From Anarhynchus alexandrinus (lineage: Eukaryota; Chordata; Aves; Charadriiformes; Charadriidae): a DNA stretch of 64,000 nt. Positions 51,831-63,856 of the stretch are shown piece by piece (position 1 is the first letter of the stretch; each line of letters begins with the position of its first letter). The position numbers and the translations under genes are program-made. The stretch lies in contig VUYV01000147.1 in the NCBI GenBank assembly GCA_008711295.1, forward strand, positions 1,802,577 to 1,866,576. Direction: 5' to 3'. The notes beneath the pieces are model-generated. The model was given only the letters and a program-made list of their open reading frames with translations. It had not been told where the DNA came from and did not search any database.

Positions 51831-52598
51831 GAGAAAGTCAGAGATCAGAAGTACTTCCAAATGATAGCTTTAAAGTTGGGGATCAGCAGAGCTTGAACAT
51901 CTGATTTCAATTCGAAACTTATTTCTTATTAGTGGATGTTGATGTAGTACCCCAAACACACTTACAGTTTCTGCTCAAAATGGTATTCTTCAGTAATGAT
52001 AGAGCTGTTATGTATGAACTGCTAAACAGAGGCCACACCACCGCTGCTGAATGGACTAAAAGTTGGACCAGGCAGAGGAGAAATAAACTAAATCATTCTC
52101 CTTGAATAGACAGAGCCAGATTTGCCACTACCTTACATCTTGTATAACCATTTAGATCATGTCTATGTAAGGTAACTTTTATGAAAATGAAGTTATAAAT
52201 ACATAATAAATCCATCTAGAAAAATTCCTTGCCTATGAAGAACAGAAAGTAATTTTAATTTGTAAAGTAATAAAAGCTGAATGCCAAATTGTAATGCTAA
52301 AATTGAAGTCAGAAGTTACACGAAGACAGGTTTTCAGAAGCAGTAATTTTTTTGATGTAATATTTGAAAGTGATCAATTCAAATTCTGCTTTTGAAAAAT
52401 TTTCTGAGCTTTGATCTCGCTCCAAGTTTAGCCCAGAACAACTATTATATGGCTAACATTAAAAGTCTCAAAACAAAGTGATTTATAATGGAAACACAGA
52501 AAATAAATCACTATTTCAGAACTTCCTAACACACCACAGATTAGATCCAGAAGGTCAAACAAAGTTGTCATTGAGTATGTGAGTTCTCCCTGTTGCAG

Positions 52599-52832
52599 CT
52601 GAGGACCACAACACACAGAAGAGCAAATTCAGTTAATGAACTCGATCAGACACACGCAAGGACTCGTGCCTTCCTCCGTATCTTTCGCTTGTTAGAGCGG
52701 CACTTAAAGATCATGATCTACAAAGACTGTAGCATGACCACAGCCAGTAACTTGCAGCAAGTTGAGAAGCAAGGCTTTCTCTGGCTGGAGCAAGTAGATA
52801 CATTCACCAACGCCCTGCTGAAGAATATTTGA
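52599..52832 (+). CDS. Candidate terminal coding exon, unidentified helical protein
   Basis: Seen: an acceptor TTCTCCCTGTTGCAG, then 77 codons and TGA. The protein opens LRTTTHRRANSVNELDQ, continues through a strongly helical, Leu/Arg-rich middle (RIFRLLERHLKIMIYKD at about residues 30-46) and ends in an amphipathic QGFLWLEQVDTFTNALLKNI. Codon choice is not AT-biased like its surroundings, which supports real coding. The start used here is the splice border, as no ATG precedes it in frame inside the segment. Downstream, AATAAA at 53,596-53,601 would give a 3' untranslated region of about 780 bases. Inferred: last exon of a plus-strand gene, perhaps joined in phase 0 to 50,499-50,585 or to an exon near the CpG/TATA region. 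I do not recognise the family. A chance open frame is the main alternative. Confidence 0.42.
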   Translation: MRTTTHRRANSVNELDQTHARTRAFLRIFRLLERHLKIMIYKDCSMTTASNLQQVEKQGFLWLEQVDTFTNALLKNI

Positions 52833-53354
52833 CCATATTTGACCACCAAAATGAGAAGAGCCATTAACATCCTGAATTAATGGGCTTAGTGGTTTTCAAA
52901 TGAGGTATTTTCATGATGGACATGGTGTGGATTCAGCAAAGTTTGCCCTTTAACAAATACAGCTTCAATTTCAAAGATTTGATTAGGCTTAATACCATTA
53001 GGGAACCATTACTGATTTTATGCTGTTGTTGTTACTGCTTTAACTATCAGTTTCTGAACCAAAAATTGCAGACAGTTGGCTTGACCAAGAGTCAAGGTTT
53101 AGGAATGCAAAAGCAAATCCAAGGTACAGATGAGCTTCAGATGTGGACAGGCTTCACAGGGTTTAATAGGCTCTCCAGAGTTTGTCAGGTCACAGAGGCT
53201 TTTTTTTTCTTGGGGGGGTGTGTGCGCGCGCATATTTGTTTCTTTGTGTTTTTTGTTTGTTTTAAACACTGGTGGCCTGAGCCACAGCAAGCGGAATTCA
53301 TACAAGCAGTTATTGCATGCAACAATTAAAAAAAACTCACAACAATCTTTTCTG

Positions 53355-53360
53355 GTTTAT
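53355..53360 (-). terminator. Polyadenylation signal AATAAA, minus strand
   Basis: TTTATT on the plus strand reads AATAAA on the minus strand, about 430 bases past the stop codon of the minus-strand terminal exon, with T/G-rich sequence (TTGTTGTGAGTTTTTTTT) just beyond it. Together these form a good cleavage site near 53,335. A proximal AATAAA also lies at 53,686-53,691, so alternative 3' ends are possible. Confidence 0.5.
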
Positions 53361-53595
53361 TGTATACCGTTTACAAAAAAACAAAACAAATGAAAATGAT
53401 CTTCTTAATAAGCAATCCTTGATCACCACCACGTGTTTCTAAAACAGCCAGATGTTCACAGTTTAAGAAGCCAAATAATACTACTACTTTTTTGTAAACG
53501 TTAATGGTGAAAGAACAATAATAATGGTTTTAGTCAATCATCATTAGTACTTGAAAGTACAAATATAAATTAAATAAGACTCAAAAAACTTGTAC

Positions 53596-53601
53596 AATAA
53601 A
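53596..53601 (+). terminator. Polyadenylation signal AATAAA, plus strand
   Basis: AATAAA followed by ATCTGCTATAAACAAAG on the plus strand, at a sensible distance past the TGA at 52,830-52,832. It lies inside the predicted 3' untranslated region of the minus-strand gene, so the two transcripts would overlap tail to tail. Confidence 0.35.
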
Positions 53602-53789
53602 ATCTGCTATAAACAAAGCTAATTAAAAAGAACTGCTCTCAACCTGTGTTGTGGGTTTCATCTTGTTTTAAAATTAAAAGCAGTATTTATTTTTCTGAAG
53701 CATCCAAATGAATGTTCATATCCAGATGTCCTTACAAAGAAACACGATCTTCATTCTTTCCTCATTTTTTAATCTGTTTATATTATATT

Positions 53790-53921
53790 TTACTTCTGAT
53801 TGTCTTTTTCTTCCTTGGCAATCCTCTTTGTCACACCACTGAAATACTTCTCACGGAATGAATTGTGTCCCCTGTATGGCGTATATTGACCATCCAATAA
53901 GTAAGAATTCTGATCTTGATC
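53790..53921 (-). CDS. Terminal coding exon with stop, unidentified protein
   Basis: Seen on the minus strand: an acceptor-like TTTTGATACCATGCAG, then 43 codons beginning DQDQNSYLLDGQYTPYRGHN, continuing SFREKYFSGVTKRIAKEEKD and ending NQK, then TAA. The composition (Tyr/Gly/Arg-rich, then a basic tail KRIAKEEKDNQK) is typical of a soluble C-terminus and unlike chance translations nearby. An in-frame stop lies just upstream of the splice site, so the exon border is well placed. It starts in phase 0. AATAAA signals follow at 53,686 and 53,355. Inferred: last exon of the minus-strand gene whose upstream exons are at 61,537 and beyond; the exon at 61,537 ends in phase 0, so a direct join is frame-compatible, but other exons may intervene. 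I do not recognise the protein family. Confidence 0.55.
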   Translation of the reverse strand, partial: DQDQNSYLLDGQYTPYRGHNSFREKYFSGVTKRIAKEEKDNQK

Positions 53922-56900
53922 CTGCATGGTATCAAAATGCAAGCATTAGGTTTTATGGTAGTATGTTCAGCATGTATTGCCATTGGTTTTCCTCCAGACT
54001 TCAGACAATTACAAGCAAGAGTAAAGCTGGTTGTTTCGGTTTGGGTTTTTTTCCAGTTCAATGGCAAACGTTTAAGTCATTAGATTGATTAAAGAATTCC
54101 AAAAATAGAATCCTAAGGTTTCCATAAGCATTAACAAGAACATATACATCCTACTACAAAGTCTTAACATTTAACAGAAATGAAAATCCATATGCAAGAG
54201 ATTCCCATTTGACATTGATCAAATACAAGCTGTAAGCAGACAAGGAGGTTTTGTTGGGATTTGGGGGTTTTTTGTTTGTTTTAGTTGTTTGGGGTTTTTT
54301 ATGTACTCATTCAAATTTTCATTATTCTACTCTGTACAGCAAAATGACGCAAGTTGTCAGTACCAGACGTTTGAAGTTTTAACAGTGCTGCATCGCTGGA
54401 AATATCTCAGCTAACATCACCAGAATCCAACTATTGCATGAAAAAATGAGAGCACAAGTACTATGCCACACAGACTTTTATAAAGGAAAATACAAAGATT
54501 AGTTTCTGGAAAAAATACTGTCTGGAGAATTCTATCGCTTAGAGGTCTGTGGAAGGCAGATACAAACCAAAGAGGAACACATAACTAAGATAAGTTCCTA
54601 CAAATACTGAAGCGCTATCAGAGGATTTTTTCTTGTACAGTATTCACATACTTCTTAAACTTAAAGTTGACACAGTAAATCCCTACACATAATACCTAGC
54701 TGCCAACAGCCAGGAACATAGTCTAGAAAATTGGCCCATTATATACACAAAGGTTTAGTTCATCGTGTGCTGTGGCTTTAGTTGACAAGTATCTAAATTG
54801 TATAATGTTATCAATACTCTAAGATAAACAATACATCAAACTAATCTGAGCACTAAAGAAAACTGATGGCAACTTTTAAAAACCGTTTAACACTTATGGT
54901 TGATGTCAGTTTATTTTGCTCAATAGCAAGATGGAACTGAGATAAAGAGCCTCACATAGAACAACTGAACTGTGTAAAGAGAAAATAAAAACAAGCATAC
55001 AACAGAACTAAACCTCTGTTCCACTAAATGTTTCTTCTCAGTGCATCCTCATCGCTATATTTTTTTTTTCAGCAATGCAGCAATGCACAGATTGTTTCGT
55101 TAGCTAAGTTTCAGTTCAGGGTTATTTTTTCATATTTGAAAATGAGGTTACTGTTGAATGCTTGGGCATAAGTAGTAGGAACATGGAAGTAGATTTAAGT
55201 CAGTATTTTCATACATTACAGAAGTATTTCAATGCGAGAATGAACTGAATTGTAGTGGACAATCTCCCCCTTCAGCTATTTTGTAGCCTGTCCAGGCTTT
55301 CACCTAGCAAGATCAACACCTCATCTTGCTTTGGATATCCTAATATGCATTCTAAAGGATTGAAACAAAAGGTTTTCCAACATAGCAAGACGTTTGCGTG
55401 CATGAGTAAGTGCCCTCTTCTGGACACAATGAGATATTCCTATGATGTAGCCAAGGCTGAAATTAACTTGCTAAATGTTAAGTGCCATGTGGATATCTAC
55501 CATGTAAAGCATGTAGACCAGTAGCAGCAAATTTCTTCTATTCAAATACTGCAATGTTGGAAAATAGCAGGAGAAAATGACCTCAGTAAACCCACTGCAG
55601 ACACAGTACTATCTATTGTCTTTTGGTCACCTATGACACTGCCATCTCTAAGACCATTCTCAGGCTGATGATCAACAGGCTTTTAACACATCCATAGGGA
55701 AAAAAAACCGAAGTTACTATTGGCAGTCAGGAAACAAGGAGGATTTAAGACACGCTCCTCTCACAGCCAGCCTTTACCCACTTTTTCAGGTCTCTTATGC
55801 AGGACCACTCTGAGGAAAAGAGCACTTAGTCTTCCCCTGAATTTGCAGGCCAGTAATCCTTCTTTGACCTAAACACATAATATATTTTTATACCTTTGGG
55901 ATGTGTTTTAATGATAATTCTACATAATTTGCTTGTTTTGAGAAATGGATGGGATATTTGACCCTAAAAGATAATGATATATGGGTCAACAGTATTTTAA
56001 CATAAAAATTAATCCCCACAACCTCTAAGAGGTCACACATCTGTGCACCATTCATCTTGATTCCTTAAGTAACAAAATGCTGATTCAGGGTGAAGGGAGG
56101 AAGGAAGAAAGGAACTACCCCTTCTACCCCCAAGCTGGTTAGGGCAAAGAGAGGATATGATATGCAAGAGAACAACCTTCAAGTTAAACACAGCTGTAAG
56201 AGGAGCATCTGCATTCATCAAATGGAAACAGGCTTGGTGCATCACTCCACAGCAGAATCCATTTTGTAAATCCAGGCCCCATCAAAAGCTAAGCAAATCA
56301 TTGCTCGCTAGATGAGAGGAGCTCTGCAGTCAGGCATGAATTTCTTGGAAGACCTTACAAAGGAAGCTCCTGGCCCACATCACGATAATTCCAGCCTCAG
56401 AGCTTCCATTCCATACCTCTCCCCTGCACAGACACGACTGCCCAATAAAGATGGCGATTCTTTTAAAGAAAAATAACAGATTGAGAATTGCTTCTTAAAA
56501 AGGGAAAAGGAAATAAGAAACCCTGAACTAACTGGAGATGCCACTCACTGTTGACATTCACTAGTCAAAACAGTTTTATGGGCAACATGAGAACTGATCA
56601 GAGTAAAAGGAATTCTTGGATTGCAGAGACTAATGATTGCCAAACAAATTCTAACTTAAGGTATTTTATATCTACATGGGGAGCTGAATGGGTACAATCT
56701 GAACCCAGGGATAGGCTGCATTTAACTCTACAGAGATAAGAAGTTATCAAAAAAATCACCTTCATGAAACAATTTGTTGTGACAATTTGCACTAGAATTT
56801 GCCTGGGCATCAGGCACCAGCTTGTTTCAGTGATAAAGCCAGTCAAATATCCTCAGTTAAGCTCTATGTTGAGTTGTGTAAATTGGTAGAATATGCACTT

Positions 56901-58970
56901 TAAATATTTGGCAGGAATGTTTTGCAGTAAGAGAAGATCTCTCATGGAGGGTGTCAGTAGCAGTGTCAACTCTCCCTCTAGTGTATTAACTGTCCAGTGC
57001 AGTCAATATGGATGGTTTTCTTGTTTCTCTTGCTTTTTAAAAAGAAAAGTTTAAATTCAGGGAATGGAGTTGAACCACAGTGTTTTAAGGGAGATATTCC
57101 TCTTCCAGAGGAGGAAAGAGACTAAGGAGTACTGCTTGTGACACACAGCTGCATCTAGGGGAGAGTAATTTTTTTCACTTATTTCCTTTGAAACAACTGT
57201 AGAAATTTTTCAAGGCATAAGGTTTCTAATTGGTTATTCAACACAAAACAGTGAGACTTCCCAAGAAATAATTTCCAAGACTGATCAGCAATGATCAGCC
57301 TACTTGGCACTAAGTCAGCTCTTTCCCCAGTCTGCCAGCACTACCAAGATGACAAAGACTTCCTCCTTTATCTGTGAAAGTCAGAACTGAAGATGTTCGT
57401 TAATCCCCAGTCATTCTTTATTATCAACCTTGGTTTTCACTTTGAATAATTTAAATTGTCAAAACAGCACACTAATTGCAAACAAGTTATCATGCAAAAT
57501 TTTTGCTCTGAGATGTTTTACGATGACTTCTGTGACAACTGAAAACCAACAAAGCCCTTGTCAAAGTGCAATGCTACCAATCCACCTTTAGCTAATTTCA
57601 ACTCAACATTTACTTATGCTAAAGACAACACTAAAAAAGGTGTCACAGATCTCCAATAAATAATGAAAGAAGTGAAAGAAAGAGGAGGAAGCTTAAAGAT
57701 AACAAGAAAGTTTTGTTTTTCTTTAAATCTTGGCAAATATTAAGTGATATTCTAAAGGGTTTTATGGATCCAGCATGTCTCAGTTCAGCCTCAGGGTAAT
57801 TACCCACATTCAGTTTTTGTTTAAAAAAATCTTCCTAGCCTTATCACAGCTTCCTACCACTCTACATCTGGTGCTGGACAGTAGCTATAGAAACCACTGT
57901 ACTAGCGTTATACAGCTATAAACAACACTGAACAATTTCCAAATCAGGGACAACCGGCTCATATCCAGGAACAGAGACTGCTAAATTCAGTAGGAAAAAT
58001 TCTACACCAGTAACAAATCTGGATTGACCATGTGACATGGAAATGCTGGACCCATTCTGTGCGGTGGATTTGTATGCTCGATGCTCCACAGTCCTTTCAT
58101 GGGCAGTCACGGGCTCAGAGTTTGTCCTTCAGTTAATTTTTCTGTTTCATCTTGCTACATAACTTCTAGGTGTCCCTCTTAGCCCTGGTCAATTACAGAG
58201 CTCTGCTCCAATATTTTTTTAAGAAGCCCTGATTAAAAACTTCAGAACTAGGTAGCATTTATTAGTCAAATAGATAAAATATATTTCTGTAAGACAGACT
58301 GCAGAGGAATTAAACAAATAATTCAGCTACAGCTGAAATAATTCTTTATGGGGAAACTAACAAGCCTCAAAAACCAGAAAGCTAGACATGCTGTTGTAAA
58401 GAAAGGGAACCCCAAACAACCCTACAGTTAAACACTGTTAGCAAGTCCACCCCTTCTGAAAATAGTTAGTTGATCAGCAGATATAGATTCCCAAGAACAC
58501 TTGTAGTAATGATGCTGTAAGTTTTTGTACTCCAATTTTCCTACTGATTAACCACTTACCAATTATTTGACATTTGAATAAAAATAATGATGACAATTCA
58601 GATATAGCTGGCACAGATTGAGACCTTTCAGTCTTACATAACTGTATTTTTTAAGGCTTTTGAAAAATAAACTGGCACAATGGCAGGTACATTTTCACTT
58701 GATTCAGGCTGGAAGAATTGGTTCAAACCTCCTATGACCTAAAGCAGGAGACTGGACTCCTAGTAGGTCACAGTCGACAGACATTACAACATGAATCTAC
58801 TTGGCCAAAGGCTTCTCATTCTTCCACTACCGCTGTATTTCAGTTCTTACATACGAATGCCTACAGTCTTTGGAGAGCTGAACTTGCATTTTTACTGCTT
58901 CAAAAAAACCTCACTTCACAGTTCAACGAGGCTAGACACACACAGTCCTGCCCGCTGTAATATCAATTAG

Positions 58971-59050
58971 GAATCATAGAATCATCCAGGTTGGAACGGA
59001 CCTTTAAGATCATCGAGTCCAACCATTAAGCTAACACTGTCAAACACTGG
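58971..59050 (-). mobile_element. CR1 LINE 3' end fragment, reverse orientation
   Basis: GAATCATAGAATCATCCAGG, then TTGGAACGGACCTTTAAGAT, CATCGAGTCCAACCATTAAG and CTAACACTG. This is the standard reverse-oriented CR1 3' end of the subtype with 'tccaaccgttaacctaacactg'. About 80 bases remain, with little divergence. It lies inside the presumed intron, in the same orientation as the minus-strand gene. Confidence 0.92.
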
Positions 59051-59210
59051 AAATTTTATTTCAGGTTTAGAAAGATATTGGGGAGATCCATATCGATTTA
59101 ATACCAGAAGAAGGGACACTAATGTCCATAGGAAAAAGTAATACATCAGGCTATTAAGCTCTCACCTCCTATCGCTTCTGTTTTGTTCCTCTCCTGTTCC
59201 ACATTCCTGT

Positions 59211-59242
59211 TCTTCACTTCTCTAATTCTTCACTTCTCTAAT
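59211..59242. repeat. 16-bp tandem duplication
   Basis: Two perfect copies of TCTTCACTTCTCTAAT followed by a partial TCTTCTGCC. A small pyrimidine-rich duplication. Confidence 0.85.
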
Positions 59243-61536
59243 TCTTCTGCCTTCACAGTTTTAGAAGACTAGAAATTGCTAGCTAGCTACTGCTAGCTGC
59301 CCTCTACAACAACTGCCTTCATTCACTTTTCTAATTTATCACTATAATTTAAGATTGAGGAGGAGGGGAGTTACTAATGACCACTGTGGCTGTCCAAAAA
59401 AAAGCCTTAAATGTTAAAAACCAAACAACTCTTCTGCTTATATTGTGCACATGCTGGAAAAGTCTATTTGTATCAACACTGTGTTCAGTAAGAAATCTTT
59501 TCCGGTTGGCACGATTTCATTGTAAACTTAAATAGAACAGGCTAGCTGCTTACAAGACAGTGGGTTATATACCACTTTTTGTGATGTTTTTAACCCAACA
59601 TTTATGATCTTCATTCTTCTGATTAATTATGATAGAACAATACTTCAACAAGACACATTCACTTTTTACATTCACTTTGGTCTCCTTTATATTACAAGCA
59701 CAATCAAACTGCACCACCAATTTCATGTTCAGTAACCAATTGAATTAATTTCCAGTTAAGAGTTGAGAGTGTTAATAGCGAAAACAAATTTGCCATGAAA
59801 TCTGCAATTCATTATTGGTGGCAAACACTGGGGAAACTGAAGGACTGCATAATGACACTACATGATTTGTAAAACTTCTTAGCTACTTGCGAGTACTACA
59901 CTAAGCTGAATTAAAATGCATTTGTGAGTGCCTGTCACAAACCAGTTCAGTAAAGCAGATAAGAACTGTCTGGAAACATAAATGCATGTATATTCATAAA
60001 AATTCACTCTTTCATTTGGGAAAAAGAAAAACAGCCAAAGCTCCAGTTATTGAATTTTATGATCATATCTGGTGAGTCAGAAGTATCAAACACAAAGGTT
60101 GTTCAAGATATTAAAACAGGAAAAAGCATGTCCTGGGTAAGGGACACTGGGGTGGGGGAATCTTACACAGTCAGACACCACACAACAAGACCCTAAACCA
60201 AGCCAGCACTAGCTAAGGAGTCAATATGTATTTTTCTTATTTGGACAAGTTTTGCATCATCAGAAACAGTACATGCGTTCTGGTATCGTTAAACTATCTA
60301 GAAGACATCTGGAGTCCTGAGTGTAAGCACCTGCACAATTTTATCCAGGCAGTAAGCCTGCCAACTAGACTCAACTAGGTGCTCAGAGCTAAGTGTTTCC
60401 AGACATGAACCTGTCAAAGCATATACTGAAGAACAGGAGATGCACAAAACAAGAATAACAAATGAGGAAAGTCTATTCGCAGAAGGGTGAATGCATTTTT
60501 TAAATTAGAACATGTTACCCTACAGCACTGGCAATAATAAAACTCCTGCAGAAAACGTCCATGAACACCCTTAGACATACATGTCAAAAACTTTCATAAT
60601 TTACCCTCTCGGTTCGCTACTGGTGAAGTTGGCAGCTCTGGCTCTGAACTCCACACAGTGTTTTAAAAAAAATTCAGGTGTTGCTTGAGAATCTCAGTCA
60701 CCATTAGCGTCACGAATGCAGTGCTGAAACCCTGCTGCGTTATTAGCGCAAGCACCACGCAGACACAGCAGTCTGACTGTACCTCCTGTCATTTAAAATA
60801 GCTCTTCCAACTGACAAGGAATGTACTAAAAACACTTGCTCACCATTTGTATGTGTCTTCATTAAGAATATGCTTCACCTTTGTTTAGCATCTCTTAACA
60901 GCATTAGGTGAGAGAAGCAGCAAGAATGGAAAGGAGACCTGAATGCAATAGTCCCTGGTCTCAACGCCTCAGAAGAGGCGCTTAGCGTGTCCCAAAATAA
61001 ACAAAAAAAGCCAGTGTATGTCACTGTACTTATGTCACAGCTACAATATTATTTCAAAAGCTAAAAAAGTACCACTCTAAAAATGAAGTAACAGAATTGA
61101 ATATGATTTACGTGTAGTGCAAGACCCACAAAGGCATTTAGCATTTACTTGGGCACTAGACTACACTTTGGAATCAATGGTAACTTAGGCATCTAGGCAT
61201 CTCTGCGGATGGGATTCACAGAGTTCAGGTTTCCAAGAAAAGCACATGCAACTTTCACAAGTAACCGTAAGTTCAAAGATCTCTTTTACATTATTAAGTG
61301 GTTTGCTCAGGATGAAAAGTTTAGGAGAAAAAGGAAAAGACCAAAACCAGAACAGTCCCTTAAAATGCTATCCAATTTATTTTAAAGAAGTGTGTGGCAA
61401 TTTTACAAAAGCTCTAACTGTCATTATGAAAAACTCAAGTGTGATAGAAATAAGGATCATATACTGAATAGCACAAACTTTTCATGAATGTAATAGCTAC
61501 TATTTTTACACAATATAATCAAGAATTCAAGCTTAC

Positions 61537-61657
61537 CTTGAATTCTTTCACTTTTTCCATGGTTATCAGGCGTCTTGATGTGTGGCTGGAAAGCATCTGC
61601 TCACAGTTGCTAATAAGTTTCAGGCACGGGTGGCGGGGAATGATCTCTTCTGTATAT
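61537..61657 (-). CDS. Internal coding exon, unidentified protein
   Basis: Seen on the minus strand: polypyrimidine tract and acceptor TTTATTTCTTCCAG/ATATAC, one open frame of 40 codons, and donor AAG/GTAAGC. Both borders are close to consensus. Only one of three frames is open; the other two have stops. The translation begins YTEEIIPRHPCLKLISNCEQ, continues MLSSHTSRRLITMEKVK and ends EFK: a mixed hydrophobic/charged, helix-like region with two cysteines. The exon starts with one base of a split codon (entering phase 2) and ends in phase 0. Inferred: an internal exon of a gene running right to left; its 3' partner could be 53,921, and its 5' partners lie at 63,163 and 63,857. The phase at its left border does not match the exon at 63,163, so at least one further exon probably lies between. 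Family not recognised. Confidence 0.58.
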
Positions 61658-61659
61658 CT

Positions 61660-63160
61660 GGAAGAAATAAACATTCATAGAGCTGTAATGTCATGAACTG
61701 GAAGACTTGCACGTGAAACAAAATTCATATAGATTCTTCACAAAATGGCTTACACTAGAAAGTTGCTATGCATTTTAATCTAATTAAAGAAATTCAGGTA
61801 TTGGTGCTCCAGAGTTTTGACATCCTATGATCTTGTGACAGAAAATGTGTAGAATAAATTAAAACCTCACAGTAAAGATACTCCCCCCCAACATTTTCTA
61901 CAGGTATTTACATGATGTTAATGTATGCACACAGGCCTGCCTGTATAAATTCAAGTAGAAAATATCTCAGCCAATCAGGAGTAATAACTTATCCAATCAG
62001 AGCTGTGATTTTTAAAACGTATTTCACAGTCAACATATATATAAAGTTCCAGGAACAAGAGACTTAACTCTGGATCCCTAAAAGGAGACCATTACACTTC
62101 AATTCCAACTCGATTTAAACCAGCTCTTATTAGACAGTGACATTCCCGGACTTCAGAATTTGGTGTTACAAATATATCACATTGTAATTACTTTTTCTAC
62201 AGGGAAGAAAAAAAAAATCCATTATCTTTTAACATCAGGTGGTAGCAACATTGTTTGCAATTAAATCCTGTCTACAGAAGCAAGCAGTTATAGTGTTTTA
62301 TATGGCCCCATCTCATAGACATACTATTTTCTATAGAAACAGCTTTCTCTAGATTGCTTTCAATCCTTCTATTTCTCCAAATGCTGAAAGAGGAATTTAA
62401 GGATTTAAGAGCTTTGCATGGGACTATAGGAGCAAGAAATATTGACCTGGCTAATAAGACAAATATGAGATCAGACATCCTTACTATATAACGAAATATT
62501 GATCAGCCATTTAGCCTTAGTTTTTGTAATTAGCTTTCCTGTAACAGTTACTACAACATAATATAAAAAATGGTATATGGTATTGTCAGTGACTATGGTT
62601 TCATATAAAATGCTTGCTTTCATGATTCCCCAACGCTTGGGGGTCAACACAAGTCAGACAGTAAGAAGCAGAACTAAACAACTTTCACACCTATCACTTG
62701 AATTTAAAAGATACAAAGAAGGAGCTTCATGTTTTTCCCAGTAAAGAAGTAGATTTTCTGAATGCACTTTACAAAGTAAATGTATTTATTGTTCTGGGGG
62801 AAAGAGAAGTCAAGTGCAACACAATTCAAACCAGAATCCATCTAGGTGCTGATGGAAATCTTGACATTTCGTAAAGATAATAGTGAGCCATTAAACAAGT
62901 AAGACAATACCAAATACAGACTTGTAAATAGGTAAAAAAATGAAACAGCACTGCCTCTCTGCATTGTTCCAAAACTTCCAGATCATAAAACAACCTTTCA
63001 GTCACTTCTCGCTTGTGGAATCAAGTCACTATTTCTGCTAGGTGAAGTCAGAACACGTTTTTGACATAGGAGAATGAAATTAATTCTCAACCAGGTTTTT
63101 GGGTTTATTTATTACACAAGACTTCTGATGCATCTGGTACCACCGAACTGCCTCACTCTT
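61660..63160 (-). other. Presumed intron, possibly hiding a small exon
   Basis: Phase analysis calls for an exon here that enters in phase 0 and leaves in phase 2. Two good acceptors are visible on the minus strand: CTTCTCTTTCCCCCAG at about 62,796 and TTAAATTCCTCTTTCAG at about 62,385. The second is followed by a short open frame and donor ATA/GTATGT, but its phases (entering 2, leaving 1) do not fit. No segment satisfies all requirements. Confidence 0.3.
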
Positions 63161-63162
63161 AC

Positions 63163-63224
63163 AAAGGTAGGCACTCTGCCACAACATCTTAAGAGTTTCT
63201 CTTCATAACCATCTAAAAGCCTGA
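63163..63224 (-). CDS. Internal coding exon with tandem acceptor, unidentified protein
   Basis: Seen on the minus strand: a long pyrimidine tract ending TTCTTTTGCAG/TCAG/GC, an open frame of 19-20 codons, and donor TTT/GTAAGA. Two AGs four bases apart give alternative starts at 63,224 or 63,220. The open frame reads LLDGYEEKLLRCCGRVPTF; the other frames have early stops. With the inner acceptor the exon enters in phase 2 and completes a Trp codon begun by TG at the end of the exon at 63,857, giving an uninterrupted reading across the junction. With the outer acceptor it enters in phase 1, which fits a shorter version of that upstream exon in another frame. It leaves in phase 0. Inferred: an internal exon of the minus-strand gene. 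Family not recognised. Confidence 0.48.
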
Positions 63225-63856
63225 CTGCAAAAGAATTAAAAGAATTCAGACTCAACAATGATTTCAATGTCAGATTGAAAGAGTAAGCTTTGGAGTGAGA
63301 TGCTATCTTGCAGAGGGAGAGATCATTATCACTTTGTTAAAAAGCCTTGTCTGTTAGCGTTAATGCATATATTTCTACATTCTTTCAGGTAAAACTCGGA
63401 ACATTATCAAATAAGAACTATAGTAGCAGTGGTTTTAACAGACACCCATTTTAATCCAGTTTTGTTTTTAATTTAAGGTAATACACAAGGATCTCAAATA
63501 ACACATGAACCTGATGGCAGATGTTGCCAAGCGATTATCTGATAACACAACATATTAGTAGACAGTATCTTATCTTCCCCCCACATACTTGCTTTAATGT
63601 TTGTTCCTGTGTTCATCATTACAGCTGCAAATAAAGTGACTATACTAATATTGTGCTAATATAGTGGCTTCAGTATTTTAACCTTCATTGCATAAAGTCG
63701 ATTCATCGTAGTATGTACAAATGTACTTTTTAAGAGACAACCCAACTAGAGCTTGAGAGCGCTGACCTCCCCAAAACAGTAGAATCAGAATGTGCAGTTC
63801 ATAGTTATCTAAAGTTATGCACTTTATACTGCTGTACTGAAGAAGCATGCTCTTAC

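Larger units (their letters stand above)
53925..61530 (-). other. Presumed intron of the minus-strand gene
   Basis: Between the terminal exon and the exon at 61,537 I found no further exon with strong borders. Weak candidates are a splice-bounded 32-base segment at about 55,780-55,811 and an open segment at about 60,611-60,655 ending in GG/GTAAAT, both with uncertain frames. The interval holds one CR1 fragment, a 16-bp tandem duplication and AT-rich unique sequence. Confidence 0.4.

Noticed and set aside
55780..55811. 32-base segment between CTCTTTTCCTCAG and GTAAAG on the minus strand
   Set aside because: The borders are good but its phases do not fit the neighbouring exons, and at 32 bases chance is likely.
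57916..58110. 64-codon open frame on the minus strand, possible exon
   Set aside because: The acceptor lacks a pyrimidine tract and no good donor follows. Kept as intronic chance sequence.
60611..60655. Short minus-strand segment reading SSEPELPTSPVANRE with donor GG/GTAAAT
   Set aside because: The acceptor is ambiguous, and in the frame needed after the exon at 61,537 it reads differently. Too short to support.
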